Positions 54,178 to 64,000 of a DNA stretch of 64,000 nucleotides are shown here, piece after piece; within the stretch, counting starts at the first letter, position 1, and every line of letters begins with the position of its first letter. Both the position numbers and the translations under genes were made by a program. The stretch is from Heloderma charlesbogerti (taxonomy: Eukaryota > Chordata > Lepidosauria > Squamata > Helodermatidae): NCBI GenBank assembly GCA_026122225.1, contig JANEZZ010001905.1, positions 124,001 to 188,000 of the forward strand, in the 5' to 3' direction. The notes under the pieces were generated by a model, which did no database searches, was not told the DNA's origin, and worked only from the letters and a program-made list of their open reading frames with translations.

Positions 54178-55443
54178 ACTCCCCTCCATGGATCACTGCC
54201 TTGTTGTGGCGAAGGGGCTTGCGTAACTCAGTGAAGCCATAAGCTATGCCGTGCAGGGCCACCCAAGATGCCACTCCATGGTGGAGAGTTCTGACAAAGT
54301 GTGGTCCACTAGAGAAGGAAATGGCAACCCACTCCAGTATTCTTGCCAAGAAAACCCCATGGAACGTATCACAAGGCTAAAAGATATGACGCCAGAAGAT
54401 GAGCCCCTCAGGTCGGAAGGTGTCCAATATACTACTGGGGAAGAGCAGAGGGAATTTCCAAGAAGCGCCAGAAAGAGTGAAGCGGCTGGGCCAAAGCCGA
54501 AAGGACACTCAACTGTGGATGTGTCTGGTGGTGAAAAGAAAGTCCGATGCTGTAAAGAACAATATTGTTTAGGAACCTGGAATGTCAGATCAATGAATCA
54601 AGGTAAGCTGGAGGTGGTCAAACATGAGATGGCAAGATTGAACATTGACATCTTGGGAATCAGCGAACTAAAATGGACAGGCATGGGCGAATTTAATTCA
54701 GGTGACCATCATATCTACTACTGTGGGCAAGAATCCCTTAGAAGAAATGGAGTAGCACTCATAGTCAACAAAAGGGTGGGAAAAGCAGTACTGGGGTACA
54801 ATCTCAAAAATGATAGAATGATCTCAGTACGAATCCAAGGCAAACCATTCAGCATCACAGTAATTCAAGTCTATGCCCCAACCTGAGGCTGAAGAAGCTG
54901 AGGTTGATCGGTTCTATGAAGACCTACAACACCTTCTAGAACTAACACCAAAAAAAGATGTCCTCTTCATCAAAGGGGATTGGAATGCTAAAGTAGGAAG
55001 TCAAGAAATCACCGAGATAACAGGCAAGCATGGCCTTGGTGTACAAAACGAAGCAGGACAAAGGCTAATAAGAGTTTTGCCAAGAGAACACGCTGATCAT
55101 AGCAAACACTCTTTTCCAACAGCACAAGAGGCGACTCTACACATGGACATCACCAGATGATCAATATCAAAATCAGATTGATTTTGTCCTTTGCAGCCAA
55201 AGATGGAGAAGCTCCATACAGTCAGTAAAAACAAGACCTGGAGCTGACTGTGGCTCAGATCATGAGCTTCTTCTTGCAAAATTTCGGCATAAACTGAAGA
55301 ACGTAGGGAAAACCACTAAACCATTCAGGTATGACCTAAATCATATCCCTGATGAATATACAGTGGAGGTGAGGAATAGATTTCAGGGATTAGACCTGAT
55401 AGACAGAGTGCCTGAGGAACTATGGACGGAGGTCCGTAACATT
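54178..55443 (+). mobile_element. BovB LINE, 5' half
   Basis: Starts with the native-looking 5' end (CTCCATGGATCACTGCC) matching the 328-base element at 30349-30676. It goes through the 5' region, the endonuclease and the linker, and stops near 55443 before the RT. Confidence 0.92.
54251..55440 (+). pseudogene. BovB APE-type endonuclease, broken
   Basis: Frame 54251-54886 holds LGTWNVRSMNQGKLEVV and DILGISELKWTGMGE (active-site Glu) and ends at VIQVYAPT. Frame 54873-55160 continues with VDRFYEDLQHLL and FIKGDWNAKVGS (the GDWN motif), then shifts again. The GADCGSDHELL end of the endonuclease (SDH, catalytic His) is readable near 55236-55275. The enzyme would nick chromosomal DNA to start reverse transcription. 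At least two frameshifts and loss of RT make it inactive. Confidence 0.9.
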
Positions 55444-55652
55444 GTGATAGCCTTGTGATACGTTCCGTGGGGTTTTCTTGGCAAGAATCCTGGAGTGGGT
55501 TGCCATTTCCTTCTCCAGTGGACCACATTTTGTCAGAACTCTCCGCCATGACCTGTCCGTCTTGGGTGGCCCTGCACGGCATAGCTTATGGCTTCACTGA
55601 GTTACGCAAGCCCCTTCGCAACAACAAGCCAGTGATCCATGAAGGAGACATA
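55444..55652 (-). mobile_element. BovB 5' region, inverted
   Basis: Reverse complement of about 54180-54385: GATACGTTCCGTGGGG at its inner edge through GTGATCCATGAAGG at the outer edge. Together with 54178-55443 it gives a unit with ~205-base inverted ends made from BovB 5' sequence. Confidence 0.9.
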
Positions 55653-55659
55653 CAGTATA

Positions 55660-56330
55660 GCAAGGATAAGTAGAGGCATAATAGATTTAGTGGCCAGCAT
55701 ATTTCTTATTAAAATTTAAAGTTCTATTCTTCTTAACTAACCAAGTTATCATTGAGATCTTAGGTTTACCTTTCTGGCAGCCATGGCTGGCAGAGCTTAG
55801 GTAATCGTGTTACCTAAGCGTGTCTCATTCTCTCAGGGTCTCTATGTGCAGCCAAGCCAAATTGTACTAGTCATAATCTTCTACCTCACCTTATCTCCAG
55901 TTCCTTGTCTTAACATGTATCTACATGCATCTGTAGGCCCCTTCCAACCCTACTGTTCTATGGTTCTATGATTCTATTCACCCTGAGTCAAACGGGAGCT
56001 TCAGGCCTAGCCATAGCTCCTGCACATAGCTCTAAGGGAGCTTCTTCCTAATGCAGCCAGGCTGGAAGCTGACTTCAGAAGCATGATGGTCCCGCTCCTA
56101 AACCCAGAAGCGCTTTGCTTCCAAGGATTAACCAGCCCCCTGTGGCAAGCTCCTTTGCTGCAGTTCCAAAAAAGCCTTTTGTACTTAAAGCTCATAGCCT
56201 ATATAGCTAATCCCTCCCTACTTCCAGTTAGCACACACAGAATCTAATGAATAACACTGCTATGAAATGCAACCAAGTCTTATCAACAAACAAGACACAT
56301 TACATCCATAATTTGTGGCACATCACTGCC
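55660..56330 (+). repeat. Dispersed repeat R, copy 2, with CR1 tail inside
   Basis: Aligns with the reverse of 46190-46800. A 47-base CR1 tail sits at 55932-55978 and is absent from copy 1. Confidence 0.7.
55932..55978 (+). mobile_element. CR1 3'-tail insertion
   Basis: GTAGGCCCCTTCCAACCC, CTGTTCTATGGTTC and ATGATTCTATT; only the extreme 3' end of CR1. Confidence 0.85.
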
Positions 56331-59129
56331 ATGAAATGCCAGAGTAGAGATGTATTTCTGGATCTGTAGGTCTTTTATCACCTGTATCTTTTACCCAGCA
56401 GCACGAACCATCAGGTTTCAAGGCAACAAGCATTATTGTGTCTTCCTCGGCTCCCTGGGACAGGAGCCTCCCCTGTGCCCCATTGCTTGGCAAGCTAAAA
56501 TCCAAGGACGCCTGCTTTGCCGTGCTTCTGAAAACAATGGGGAGGGGCCAGAGGCAGCCATCAAAATCTGGCTCTTATTTGTGGCTTCCCCAGTCTAGAT
56601 CCCCCACCTGTCTGGTCTTTTATGTGCACAGGGAACAGCTGTGCATATCCCAGTGGCAAGTGCCTCTGCAGAGGTCTTTGGGGCATCCAGTCCCAAAGGC
56701 CATGGAGCTGCTTGGCTGGGTGTGCAAGAACTCTGGCCCTGGCCCAGTTTCCTTTTCTTCCATGCCCTCAGGCGACAGTCTGTGTAGCTATTCAGTGCAT
56801 TCTCGCATCGCACCATCCAGGATGGAAAGTCTGCTGTTCCTCTGAATCGAAGGCTGTGTCTGGCGGCTTGTCTGTCACCCCTCTCTCCACTGATCCCAGT
56901 TCTGGTTGAATCACAGTCCCGTTCCTCAGTCACGCTAACCTCTGTACAATCCCCTGCTCTTTTGTTCTCACCCTGTGTTTGTTTCTGTCTGGTTTCATTC
57001 ATGTATTAATTAGACTATTAATTTATTAAGTAGACATAACTTTTCCACAAAAATTCTCAGTTGTGCACAGGCATAAATGGTTATTTCAGCACTCATGCAC
57101 TTCCCCCTCTGCCTCCCCACCTCTGGCACACATGTTTGACAAGAAACGATGTTGGATGAGGAGATTATGCAGAAGGCTGGTGTGTGCCATTCTCCCCTTC
57201 CTACCCCCACTCTCCAGTGCCCACCACTTAGTCCCTTTTGCCTTCTGAGATTCTACTAGGGTCACTTCTGCACTTTCGTCGTCTGTGCATGTCCTCAGTG
57301 GTTTCCCTGTTTCCCATTCTCCACAACTTCTTTGCACTCTCCCCTGTGCATGCATGCAATTTCCCCTGGGGTTTGCCCTTAAACTCTTACACTTAATTAC
57401 TGAACCACTTATTGAACTTGAGGGAATTTAGAGAGCAAGTCAGAGGATTTGGGGGAGGGGGAACCTTTGATTCATTGTATTCATTTAAAAATTATTTACA
57501 CTGTTTCTATAAAGTCCAATAACAAAAGTTCTTTGGGTGGTTTACGCTCCTCTGAGCAGGTTGATGAACAGGAAACTTTAATTTGGCCCACAGTTTAGTA
57601 TTCCTCCTCTAACAGTAACAATAATGATGATGATAATAATGTAGTACATGCAACAAAATGTTGCAGCATGGAGTGCTCCTGTTCACAGCTTCAGCCAGTC
57701 AGCCATGGCCTTTTCCAGGATACTTCATTCCATTCCACCTCCTCCTTGCTTTTCAGCCCCCTCCCAACACTCAGTATTCTGTGCCCACTGAGCATGCTCA
57801 GTCCTCATTAGGCAGTTTTTGTTTATAAAGATTTTTGGCTGTTTGGAAACAAAAACAGCCAAAAACCCCTGTTTTCTTCCTCCCTAAATATTATGTGTAC
57901 TTCTGCAAACCTTGAAGGTCTCCCAAGCCTGCTGATCCCTCCCTCTTGTGCATGGATAGATGGTGCTGTTTTGGCTGCATAAGGACCTGCGCTCAAGGGA
58001 ACAGAGGCTGCTATTAGGATATAGGATCAAACAAATAACTAAGTTAGAGGATGAAGAAGTTCTTTCACTGCCCACCCTATCCACCGCATCTACTGACATT
58101 CCGGGAGGTAGAAGGCGGTGTGTGTGTGTTAAGCAGCAGGGCTGTTGGAGGGGCTGGTTGCGGGGGGAGCATTGGTGCTCTTCCTAAGCTTCTGGTCCCT
58201 CTCTTATGACCAGCTGTTGAATCTATCACACCAAAAGCCGATTAATCCTGCAACAGGCAGCAGAAATAATTCAAATTAACTAAATCCTTGCAACTTTGCT
58301 GGCTCTGTAAAGCACTGCGTGCACAAGATGTGCTATTGGTGGGGGGGGGGATGAGGACACTTTGCATAGCTTACTCTGACCACAGCCTTGGTCTATCTTC
58401 AATGCAGAATGAGGCTCTTTCAGAGCAGGATTTGAATGTGTGTGTGTGTGGGGGGGGCACTGATGTAGGGGTAAATTTCAAACTGTGCGTGCTCACCATG
58501 CCCGTCCCCAGAGCCATGCCCGCGGGAGAGTCCCCAAATGCAGGCAGCTGTGTTGATCCAGATTCACAAAGCCATTCTGACAGTTTTTATCTTTACTAGG
58601 AGCAGGTCTTTTGTGAAGCTATCTTAATTGCCCATTCAAGACCAAGCCACCCCCAAATATGTTGCATTACATCAGGGATAGCTTGTAACTGTATATTGCT
58701 GCTGATAGAATTCATCCCCTCCCCCAGCTCCAGCTACTGTTGGAGGACTGCAGCTAAGCTCAGGGGGAAGAGGGGATTCTGGCTGGGGGCTGGCAGATGA
58801 CCTCAACGTCTCTGATAAGAAAGTGCTGGTGCTCCCCCCCCCCCGCCAGAACCCTGGCTCCACTACACGACTCCGTGGGTGGGTGGGGGGCTGGAGTAGG
58901 GGGCATTGCTCTGGTTGCAGGTTGCCCCCCTCCCCGAAAGAAAGTTCTTTGTTTCTGGGCAGAAAGGGGCCAGGGCTTCCTTCAATCCCAGATATCTGTG
59001 GGAACAGGTTGTGGCTAGTCACTGGCGAGAGCCTGGCACTTTACACACGCCCAGAGCCACTCTGTTCTGCACTGACTGGGTTTTTTTCTTTTCAACCTCT
59101 TGGTTTGTTGCGTTCTGTCGTCTTACTGC
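56331..59129. other. Long unassigned stretch
   Basis: 2.8 kb without a gene or repeat I can name. Simple runs only: (AAT/GAT)n at 57614-57640, G-runs at 58340 and 58451, C-run at 58836-58845. The part after 58700 becomes G+C-richer toward the island. Confidence 0.4.
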
Positions 59130-59672
59130 CTTTAACGGTGTCGTGTATTTATTGCCGAAATCGCTTTGGAAATTAGTTTCGGAGAGCGGCGCATGAACAT
59201 CGTCCGTCGATTAAATCTCGCGGGGAGGGGTGTCACCTGGCATAGACGGGCCGACCCCGGCCACGGTGGCCGGGGGCTTGTGGGCGCTGGGCTGGGCAGG
59301 AGGGGCTGGCCGGCTGCATTGGACTGCGCGGGCGAGCAGGTGTGCTGGTGCGCGCGGGGGCCAGCAAGATGCCAGGCGGCCAGGTGCGAAGGGGGCAACG
59401 CTGCACGCTGAAGGGGGCGGGCGGGCGGACTTCGGGGGGTGCAGCGGCTCACCCCCCCCCCCTTCCGACCGCGGGAGCCGGGCGCGCCGTCCTTGCCGGG
59501 CCCTGCTCCCCGGCTCGCCAGCAGGGGGCAGGGCGGGCGCCCGCCAGCGCCTCCTCCGGGCCCTGACGTCCCCCCCCCGCCCTCCAAGCCCGCCAGTCGC
59601 CCCGCGAAGTCCCACCAAGTCGCCGTGGAGCGGAGCCGCGCCGCGCCGCAACTTCTCGACTCCGGCTCTGTT

Positions 59673-59693
59673 GCCGCCGCCGCCGCCGCCGCC
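59673..59693 (+). repeat. (GCC)n trinucleotide run
   Basis: Seven GCC units within the CpG island. Confidence 0.95.
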
Positions 59694-59880
59694 CTCTTGC
59701 TCCAGCCGCCTCCATGCGCCCCTCACCCAGACCTCTGGGCGGCCGGGTTATGGGCTGTGCGGCTGGCTGCCGAGGGTGGGGCGGCGAGTAGCTGCCGGAG
59801 GGGGCGTGGTTGGTGGGGGAGGGGGGAGGGGGCGACTTTTCTGGGATCCAGAAGGAGGGGGCGGCCCGAAGAAGAGCTCA

Positions 59881-59968
59881 ATGAGGCTTGCGGGGCTCTT
59901 CTGGACCAAAGGCTCGCATATGCTGCAGTGTCTCTGTGGAAGGCGCCTGAGTTCCAGCAGAAGTCCAG
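59881..59968 (+). CDS. Candidate first-exon coding segment, gene unknown
   Basis: ATG at 59881 opens 29 codons (MRLAGLFWTKGSHMLQ...) up to AAGTCCAG|GTGGGC, a good donor at 59968/59969. The start context is weak, and the other plus frame (EELNEACGALLDQ...) is also open through the donor, so this may instead be 5' UTR. A basic, Ser-rich start would fit a targeting peptide, but nothing identifies the gene. Confidence 0.25.
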
Positions 59969-60480
59969 GTGGGCCGGGCCGCTCTCCCCGTCCCCCCGCT
60001 CCCCGTTCCCCCTCTCCTCTTTCCCCGCTGAAACTGACCCGGGCGCGAGGGTCGGGGTGAGGGAGGAGGACGGATTCCTGGCAGCCACTTAACGATGAGT
60101 ATTTGTAGGACTCGATCCCTCGAATACGGCCAGGCGGACGGAGCTCGCTCAGCGGACGCCCGGGCGACCTCCAGGGCTGCTGCTGCAAGGCCGGCCGAGG
60201 GGAGCTCCCCCCCCGCGCCCGTAGGAAGGCAGGCGGAGGGAGACGGGCGGCTTGGGGCTGTGTGTTGGGCGGGGAGTTTTTACAGATAAAAACTGTTTCC
60301 GTGGGCCGGGGAAAGTGGGCGCCGCGTTCAAGCGCAAGGGCGGCCGGGCGCCCTGGTCAGTTCCGGCCCGGGCGCGCTGTCCAGGGTGCTGGACGGGCAC
60401 CGCCGTGCCTTGTGGGCGCTTTGGCGCTCCTCTCTGCCCTCCGAAAATGGAAGGGAGAGGCCGAGGGCTTTCCTTACTCT

Positions 60481-61209
60481 CTGGTCTCCCCCTTCAGTGG
60501 CGGGGTTCACGTGGAACTAGAGCATCGCCAGCTCGGTGTGGCTTTTTCCAGAGGTGGGACCAGGGACCACGTTTCTGGAGCTGGAGATTTATGCGTAAGC
60601 CACGCTGTCTGATCCATAGCCCCTTCCCTGTTTTGGTGTTGCTCTTTGGTGCCGTGGGATGGGCTCACTGCACAGTATGAGGGCCACCCTCTTCTGTGTA
60701 TTATCAAGGCTGAGTCCTGGTGATGCAAATAAGTTGTAGAGCAAGAAAGTAAAATAAAAAATGTGGGAACCCTGCTTAAGTCCTTTGTGGGAGTGACTTC
60801 CACGTGTGCAGTAGGTACTAACTCATGGACTTCACAGTCTATTCTCACCAGTCCATTTTGGGATCCCAGCACCCACCCCCTGTCTGCAGGTGAGAGCCAC
60901 TTTAGTTCCTGCCCTGCATGTGATACATTTATGTGTGTGAATGTGGCTTCTGCATCTGAAAAAAGATCTTGCGCAAATCTATTGTGTGAATGGAGTCTGC
61001 ATGGCTCCAGCTCATGACAGCAACTCCAGTTTTCTCAGGTATCAGTCTACAAGCAAAGTTCCCAACAGAAGGGAAATAATAGCTGTGGAGTCTAAGGGAA
61101 CTGGGCCCCTTTAAATAACCCATTTTCTTCCATGTTGAGGCACTCAGTGATTGCAGCAGCCCCCAGCCCCATGTTGGAAGATATCTGGTCATCACCCCTG
61201 AGAGACACA
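60481..61209. other. Unassigned stretch after CpG island
   Basis: No gene or named repeat. If a plus-strand first exon ends at 59968 this is first-intron sequence. Confidence 0.4.
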
Positions 61210-61454
61210 AATATGTCAATATTTTTTCGTTGGACTAACATCTGATGTGTGCAAGTTCTCAAATTTTACAGCACTCTTTCTTCATCAGGAACAATTTTCT
61301 GCTCAATGAACTGTTACATGTAACTCAAACACATGCATGCAGTTTTATATATCAACAGAAACTAATCCAGTTAAAAAAGCCAAAACAAAAAACCATCCTG
61401 CCACTTATTTTGCATCGCTTACTCCTATACAATAAGTGATTCCTTAAGATATAT
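61210..61454. repeat. Possible unclassified repeat
   Basis: TTCGTTGGACTAACATCTG and AGCACTCTTTCTTCATCAGG resemble a repeat common in reptile genomes; I cannot name it. Confidence 0.35.
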
Positions 61455-61965
61455 TGATGGCCACTAATTTGGACAGTTTTAAAAGGGGATTAGACAAGTT
61501 AATGGAGGATAAGGCTCTCATGGAGAATAAGGCTATATAAGACTATTAGTCATGATGGCTATATATTACTCCTGTATCAGAGGCAGTATGCCTTTGAATA
61601 CAGTTGCTGGGGAACACATAGGAACATTGGAAGCTGCCTTATGCTGAGTCAGACCCTGGGCCCATCTAGCCCAGTATTCTCAAAACTGGCTGCTAGCAAT
61701 GGCTCTCCAGGGTTCCAGGCAGGAGTTTTTCCTGCCTTCCATGGAGATGCTGCCAGGGACTGAACCTGTGACCTTCTGCATGCAAAGCAGGGACTCTGCC
61801 ACTGAGCCACAGCCCCTTAACATGAGCATGAATGTGACGCTGTGCTCATGTCCTGCTTGTGGGCTTCCCATTGGGACATCTTGTTGGGCACTGTGGGAAA
61901 CAGGATGGTAGGCTAGAGAAGCCTTTGGCCTGATCCAGCAGGGCCCTTCCTATGTTCTTAAGGAC
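61455..61965 (+). mobile_element. LINE-A 3' end with nested SINE
   Basis: GATGGCCACTAATTTGGAC, TTTAAAAGGGGATTAGAC and AGTTGCTGGGGAACACAT, then the SINE, then GTCCTGCTTGTGGGCTTCCC and the TATGTTCTTAAGG tail. Confidence 0.85.
61622..61819 (-). mobile_element. tRNA-Ala-like SINE nested in LINE-A
   Basis: GAAGCTGCCTTATGCTGAG at the 3' side, reversed B box CAGGGACTGAACCTGTG, TGCATGCAAAGCAGGG over the anticodon arm, CACTGAGCCACAGCCCC at the 5' end. Confidence 0.85.
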
Positions 61966-62242
61966 ACCCCCCCCTCGGGGAGCAGAGCAAGTGACCCAGG
62001 GCACTCTGCTGATGGGTCTCTGCACATAACATCAGCATCAGCTATTCCTTTAGGTACATAGTGGAGGGGAGGGAGCCCATCCATTTCTGTCCCACCCAGA
62101 CAGAAACACTATGTGTCTGAACTAGACCAGAGTGGTGGTCTACATGTGCTAAAATGTGGAAACATCGAATGGCATCTTTTGGTCTTAGTTCTTCCCTTTT
62201 GGCCTATCAGTGTTGGTATTTGATTTTTACAGCTCCACACAC
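61966..62242. other. Unassigned stretch
   Basis: Nothing recognised. Confidence 0.4.
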
Positions 62243-62269
62243 TTTATTTATTTATTTATTTATTTATTT
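62243..62269. repeat. (TTTA)n run
   Basis: Six TTTA units; no L2 body follows. Confidence 0.9.
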
Positions 62270-62619
62270 TCAAAAAGTAATTCTTTTTTCCAATTACGTT
62301 GTTTCTCAGTGTGGGAAGGAAGGAGGAAGGAGGTGAGATATTTAGCAACCTAGCAGAATAGCTATCCAGCAATGAACATCTGGCTTCCAATCAGAATTCT
62401 GTTGGTCATCTTATTTCTCTACAAAGAGCAAAGATGAGAAACCATGTCCATTGATCTTTATTTTGTATCCTTTAAAAATTAAATTATTTTATTGATGCCT
62501 AACTGCATACAGCAAGAAACTGTAAGAATACAGAACTGTAAGCAAGAATACAGCAATCTACAAGCCATGTGTTGATCTCAAAGAATAAGAGATATAGATA
62601 TAGCTGAAGTGATACACAT
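62270..62619. other. Unassigned AT-rich stretch
   Basis: Nothing recognised. Confidence 0.4.
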
Positions 62620-62710
62620 AGGCACCAATCCTATGTACACTTACTTGGGAGTAAGCCTTGTGGAACACAATGGACCATACTTTGGAGTTAAAATGCACAG
62701 GATACAGTGC
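62620..62710. repeat. MITE-E copy
   Basis: CACCAATCCTATGTACACTT and the inner TTGGGAGTAAGCCTTGTGG arm; right end AATGCACAGGATACAGTG. Confidence 0.6.
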
Positions 62711-63205
62711 TGCTGATGAGCCTCTATTAGTATAGGAGTATGCAAGTTTTCAAGTTAGACTGAGTTCTTCAACCAGATAAAACATTTTGTGTAATGCAAA
62801 GGCTTTTATATTATCACACCAGCAGAAGCTGGACTCCAGAAGTAACAGCATTGTTTATTTTTGGTTCTCTAACAACCTGGGTCAGAGAGGAGCCCATGTT
62901 CAATAGATCCATTTTCATGGAACTTCCCAAGGAAAATAAAGGTTTTGTTTTGTTTTTCAAGTTTCATATCTTTCATCTGGAAGTATAACCCATTTACCTC
63001 TGTCACTTTAATAACACTGAATGGTTTCTGTCTTTGCTTTATATCCCAAGCTATTGTATCACAAAAGGATGTCATTCAACGGATGAATGGCTCTCTCTTG
63101 GGAAGGCACTCAGCATACGCCATTAACTGCTTTTGCGCCCATCAGAACTGCCTCTTGATGTTACTGCTTCTCCACTACAAACTGTTTATATGATTTGGGC
63201 AAGAT
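62711..63205. other. Unassigned stretch
   Basis: No gene or repeat recognised. Confidence 0.4.
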
Positions 63206-63300
63206 GTTTACAGTGCAATCCTATGCATTTCCACTCAAGAAGACTGAATCACACTGAATTCAGTAAGACGGTTTCCCAATTAGTGTATCTTGGATGAAGA
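63206..63300. repeat. MITE-E copy, decayed
   Basis: TACAGTGCAATCCTATGCAT at the left; right half is poorly preserved. Confidence 0.5.
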
Positions 63301-63453
63301 CAGTGCTCAGAGGTTAAGTCACTCAGGCTGTGACCTGGCGAGCAGAAGGCCAGAAAGTGCAGATATGGGGAATTCATTCCTAGCATCATAGCACTGTATT
63401 TCTTGAAGAGTACTTCCCCCCAACTGTATTTATCTTATCAGTATGGGCTGGAG

Positions 63454-63454
<1 letters not shown>

Positions 63455-63490
<36 letters not shown>
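63455..63490. repeat. (TG)n microsatellite
   Basis: About 15 TG units, then TATG and G-rich units. Confidence 0.95.
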
Positions 63491-63759
63491 GGGGTGTGTG
63501 TAGCAGAAATTCAAAATGCTCATACAATTAGGCATTCATATAATCGCTTTAACTTAGGGTCACTATATGAGGTCACAATGGGGATATAATCTCAAAATCT
63601 GAACACTAAATGCTTGGTTAACAAGAATTGTAAGGGTTGTGGTGATACTGACTAATTATGATTGTAACCTGACCTTGCTTAGAATCCACCTAAAAAGTTA
63701 ATATTGGCCCCTGAAAAAAGTGATGGGGTACCTCTGAATTTTAAATGTTATTATTTCAT
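63491..63759. other. Unassigned stretch
   Basis: Nothing recognised. Confidence 0.4.
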
Positions 63760-63830
63760 TACTTTAACCTCACAATAGCCCTGTGAGGTAGGATGGGCTG
63801 AGCGATAATGGCTTGCCCAAGGAACTTCAT
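63760..63830 (-). repeat. MIR-like SINE fragment
   Basis: CCTCACAATAGCCCTGTGAG and GTAGGATGGGCTGAG, the reversed core of the MIR-like SINE. Confidence 0.65.
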
Positions 63831-63834
63831 TGTT

Positions 63835-64000
63835 GAGTTCCTTCATGGGAAATCTTGTCCAACCGTTTGCTGAAATCAAGATATATTATGTCCACAGCCT
63901 TCTCACTAAAGTAGTAAGTCTAACAGAAAGGAGATAAAGTTGGTACCTCCTACCAATCAGTGCATCATTTTCTAGATGGCCATAGACTGACCTCTCATTA
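63835..64000 (-). mobile_element. CR1-superfamily LINE RT fragment, runs off the window
   Basis: The minus strand near 63870-63900 translates to VDIIYLDFSK, the RT block with the first catalytic Asp, followed by an ISH motif like the KVPHD of the other LINEs. Two stops upstream show it is dead. Confidence 0.6.

Larger units (their letters stand above)
59130..60480. promoter_or_regulatory. CpG-island-like candidate promoter
   Basis: Dense CpG and high G+C contrast with all surrounding DNA. Visible promoter-type motifs: GGGCGG boxes (for example near 59413-59420 and 59861), a CRE-like TGACGTC at 59564-59570, and a (GCC)n run at 59673-59693. No mobile element is recognised inside. Long open frames on both strands follow from the composition and are not taken as proteins. 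Direction of transcription is not settled; a donor on the plus strand at 59968 favours plus. Confidence 0.7.

Noticed and set aside
59132..60188. Multiple long ORFs on both strands in the CpG island
   Set aside because: Stop codons are rare in such G+C-rich DNA; low-complexity Pro/Arg/Gly products without domains.

Overview
The window is nuclear DNA from a squamate reptile (lizard or snake). This rests on its repeats: CR1 LINEs with the ATTCTATG-type 3' tail, BovB (RTE clade) LINEs, L2 LINEs with AATA-rich tails, a tRNA-Ala-like SINE ending in the 'aaggcagctt' motif, MIR-like SINEs, and many short hAT-type inverted-repeat elements. The lineage call comes from remembered repeat families; no database was searched. 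I see no bacterial, phage, plasmid, CRISPR or rRNA sequence and no functional tRNA gene.

No complete host gene can be supported. Host candidates are: (1) a CpG-island-like block at about 59130-60480 with a possible first exon ending in a CAG|GTGGGC donor at 59968; (2) a short minus-strand stretch (26731-26826) with coding-like codon use and a donor; (3) an 858-base open frame at 41183-42040 with no recognised family. The rest reads as intergenic or intronic DNA packed with mobile elements.

Layout. 1-5 kb: two copies of a CR1-superfamily LINE (called LINE-A here; TTCTTATG tail) and a SINE with a CR1 tail inside it. 5.6-6.7 kb: possible LTR-element 3' end, then a hAT-type element. 7-8.5 kb: CR1 copy A. 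12.06-16.36 kb: nearly full-length CR1 on the minus strand (ORF1 with zinc-knuckle-like and esterase motifs, ORF2 with endonuclease and reverse transcriptase, both broken). 16.36-17.01 kb: a 654-base hAT-type element full of hairpins. 20.85-21.66 kb: BovB 3' end. 22.16-24.2 kb: a rearranged CR1 inside a palindromic element. 28.4-29.15 and 35.36-36.08 kb: two CR1 copies cut at almost the same 5' point. 30.34-30.99 kb: a 328-base BovB-derived element with a perfect 11-base target duplication, then a BovB 3' end. 39.4-42.7 kb: two hAT-type elements flanking the long ORF. 44.0-45.5 kb: a 1.48 kb hAT-type element. 46.2-48.4 kb: dispersed repeat R and L2 remains. 50.7-53.1 kb: L2 with a SINE inside. 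54.18-55.65 kb: BovB with its own 5' region inverted at the far end. 55.66-56.33 kb: second copy of repeat R. 59-60.5 kb: CpG island. 61-64 kb: short repeats and the edge of another LINE.

The elements form parasite-host pairs. CR1, L2 and BovB encode their own endonuclease and reverse transcriptase. The 328-base BovB derivative, the SINEs and the inverted-repeat elements encode nothing and depend on enzymes supplied elsewhere. Shared lesions and shared flanks among the CR1 copies suggest that defective source copies were mobilised in trans.
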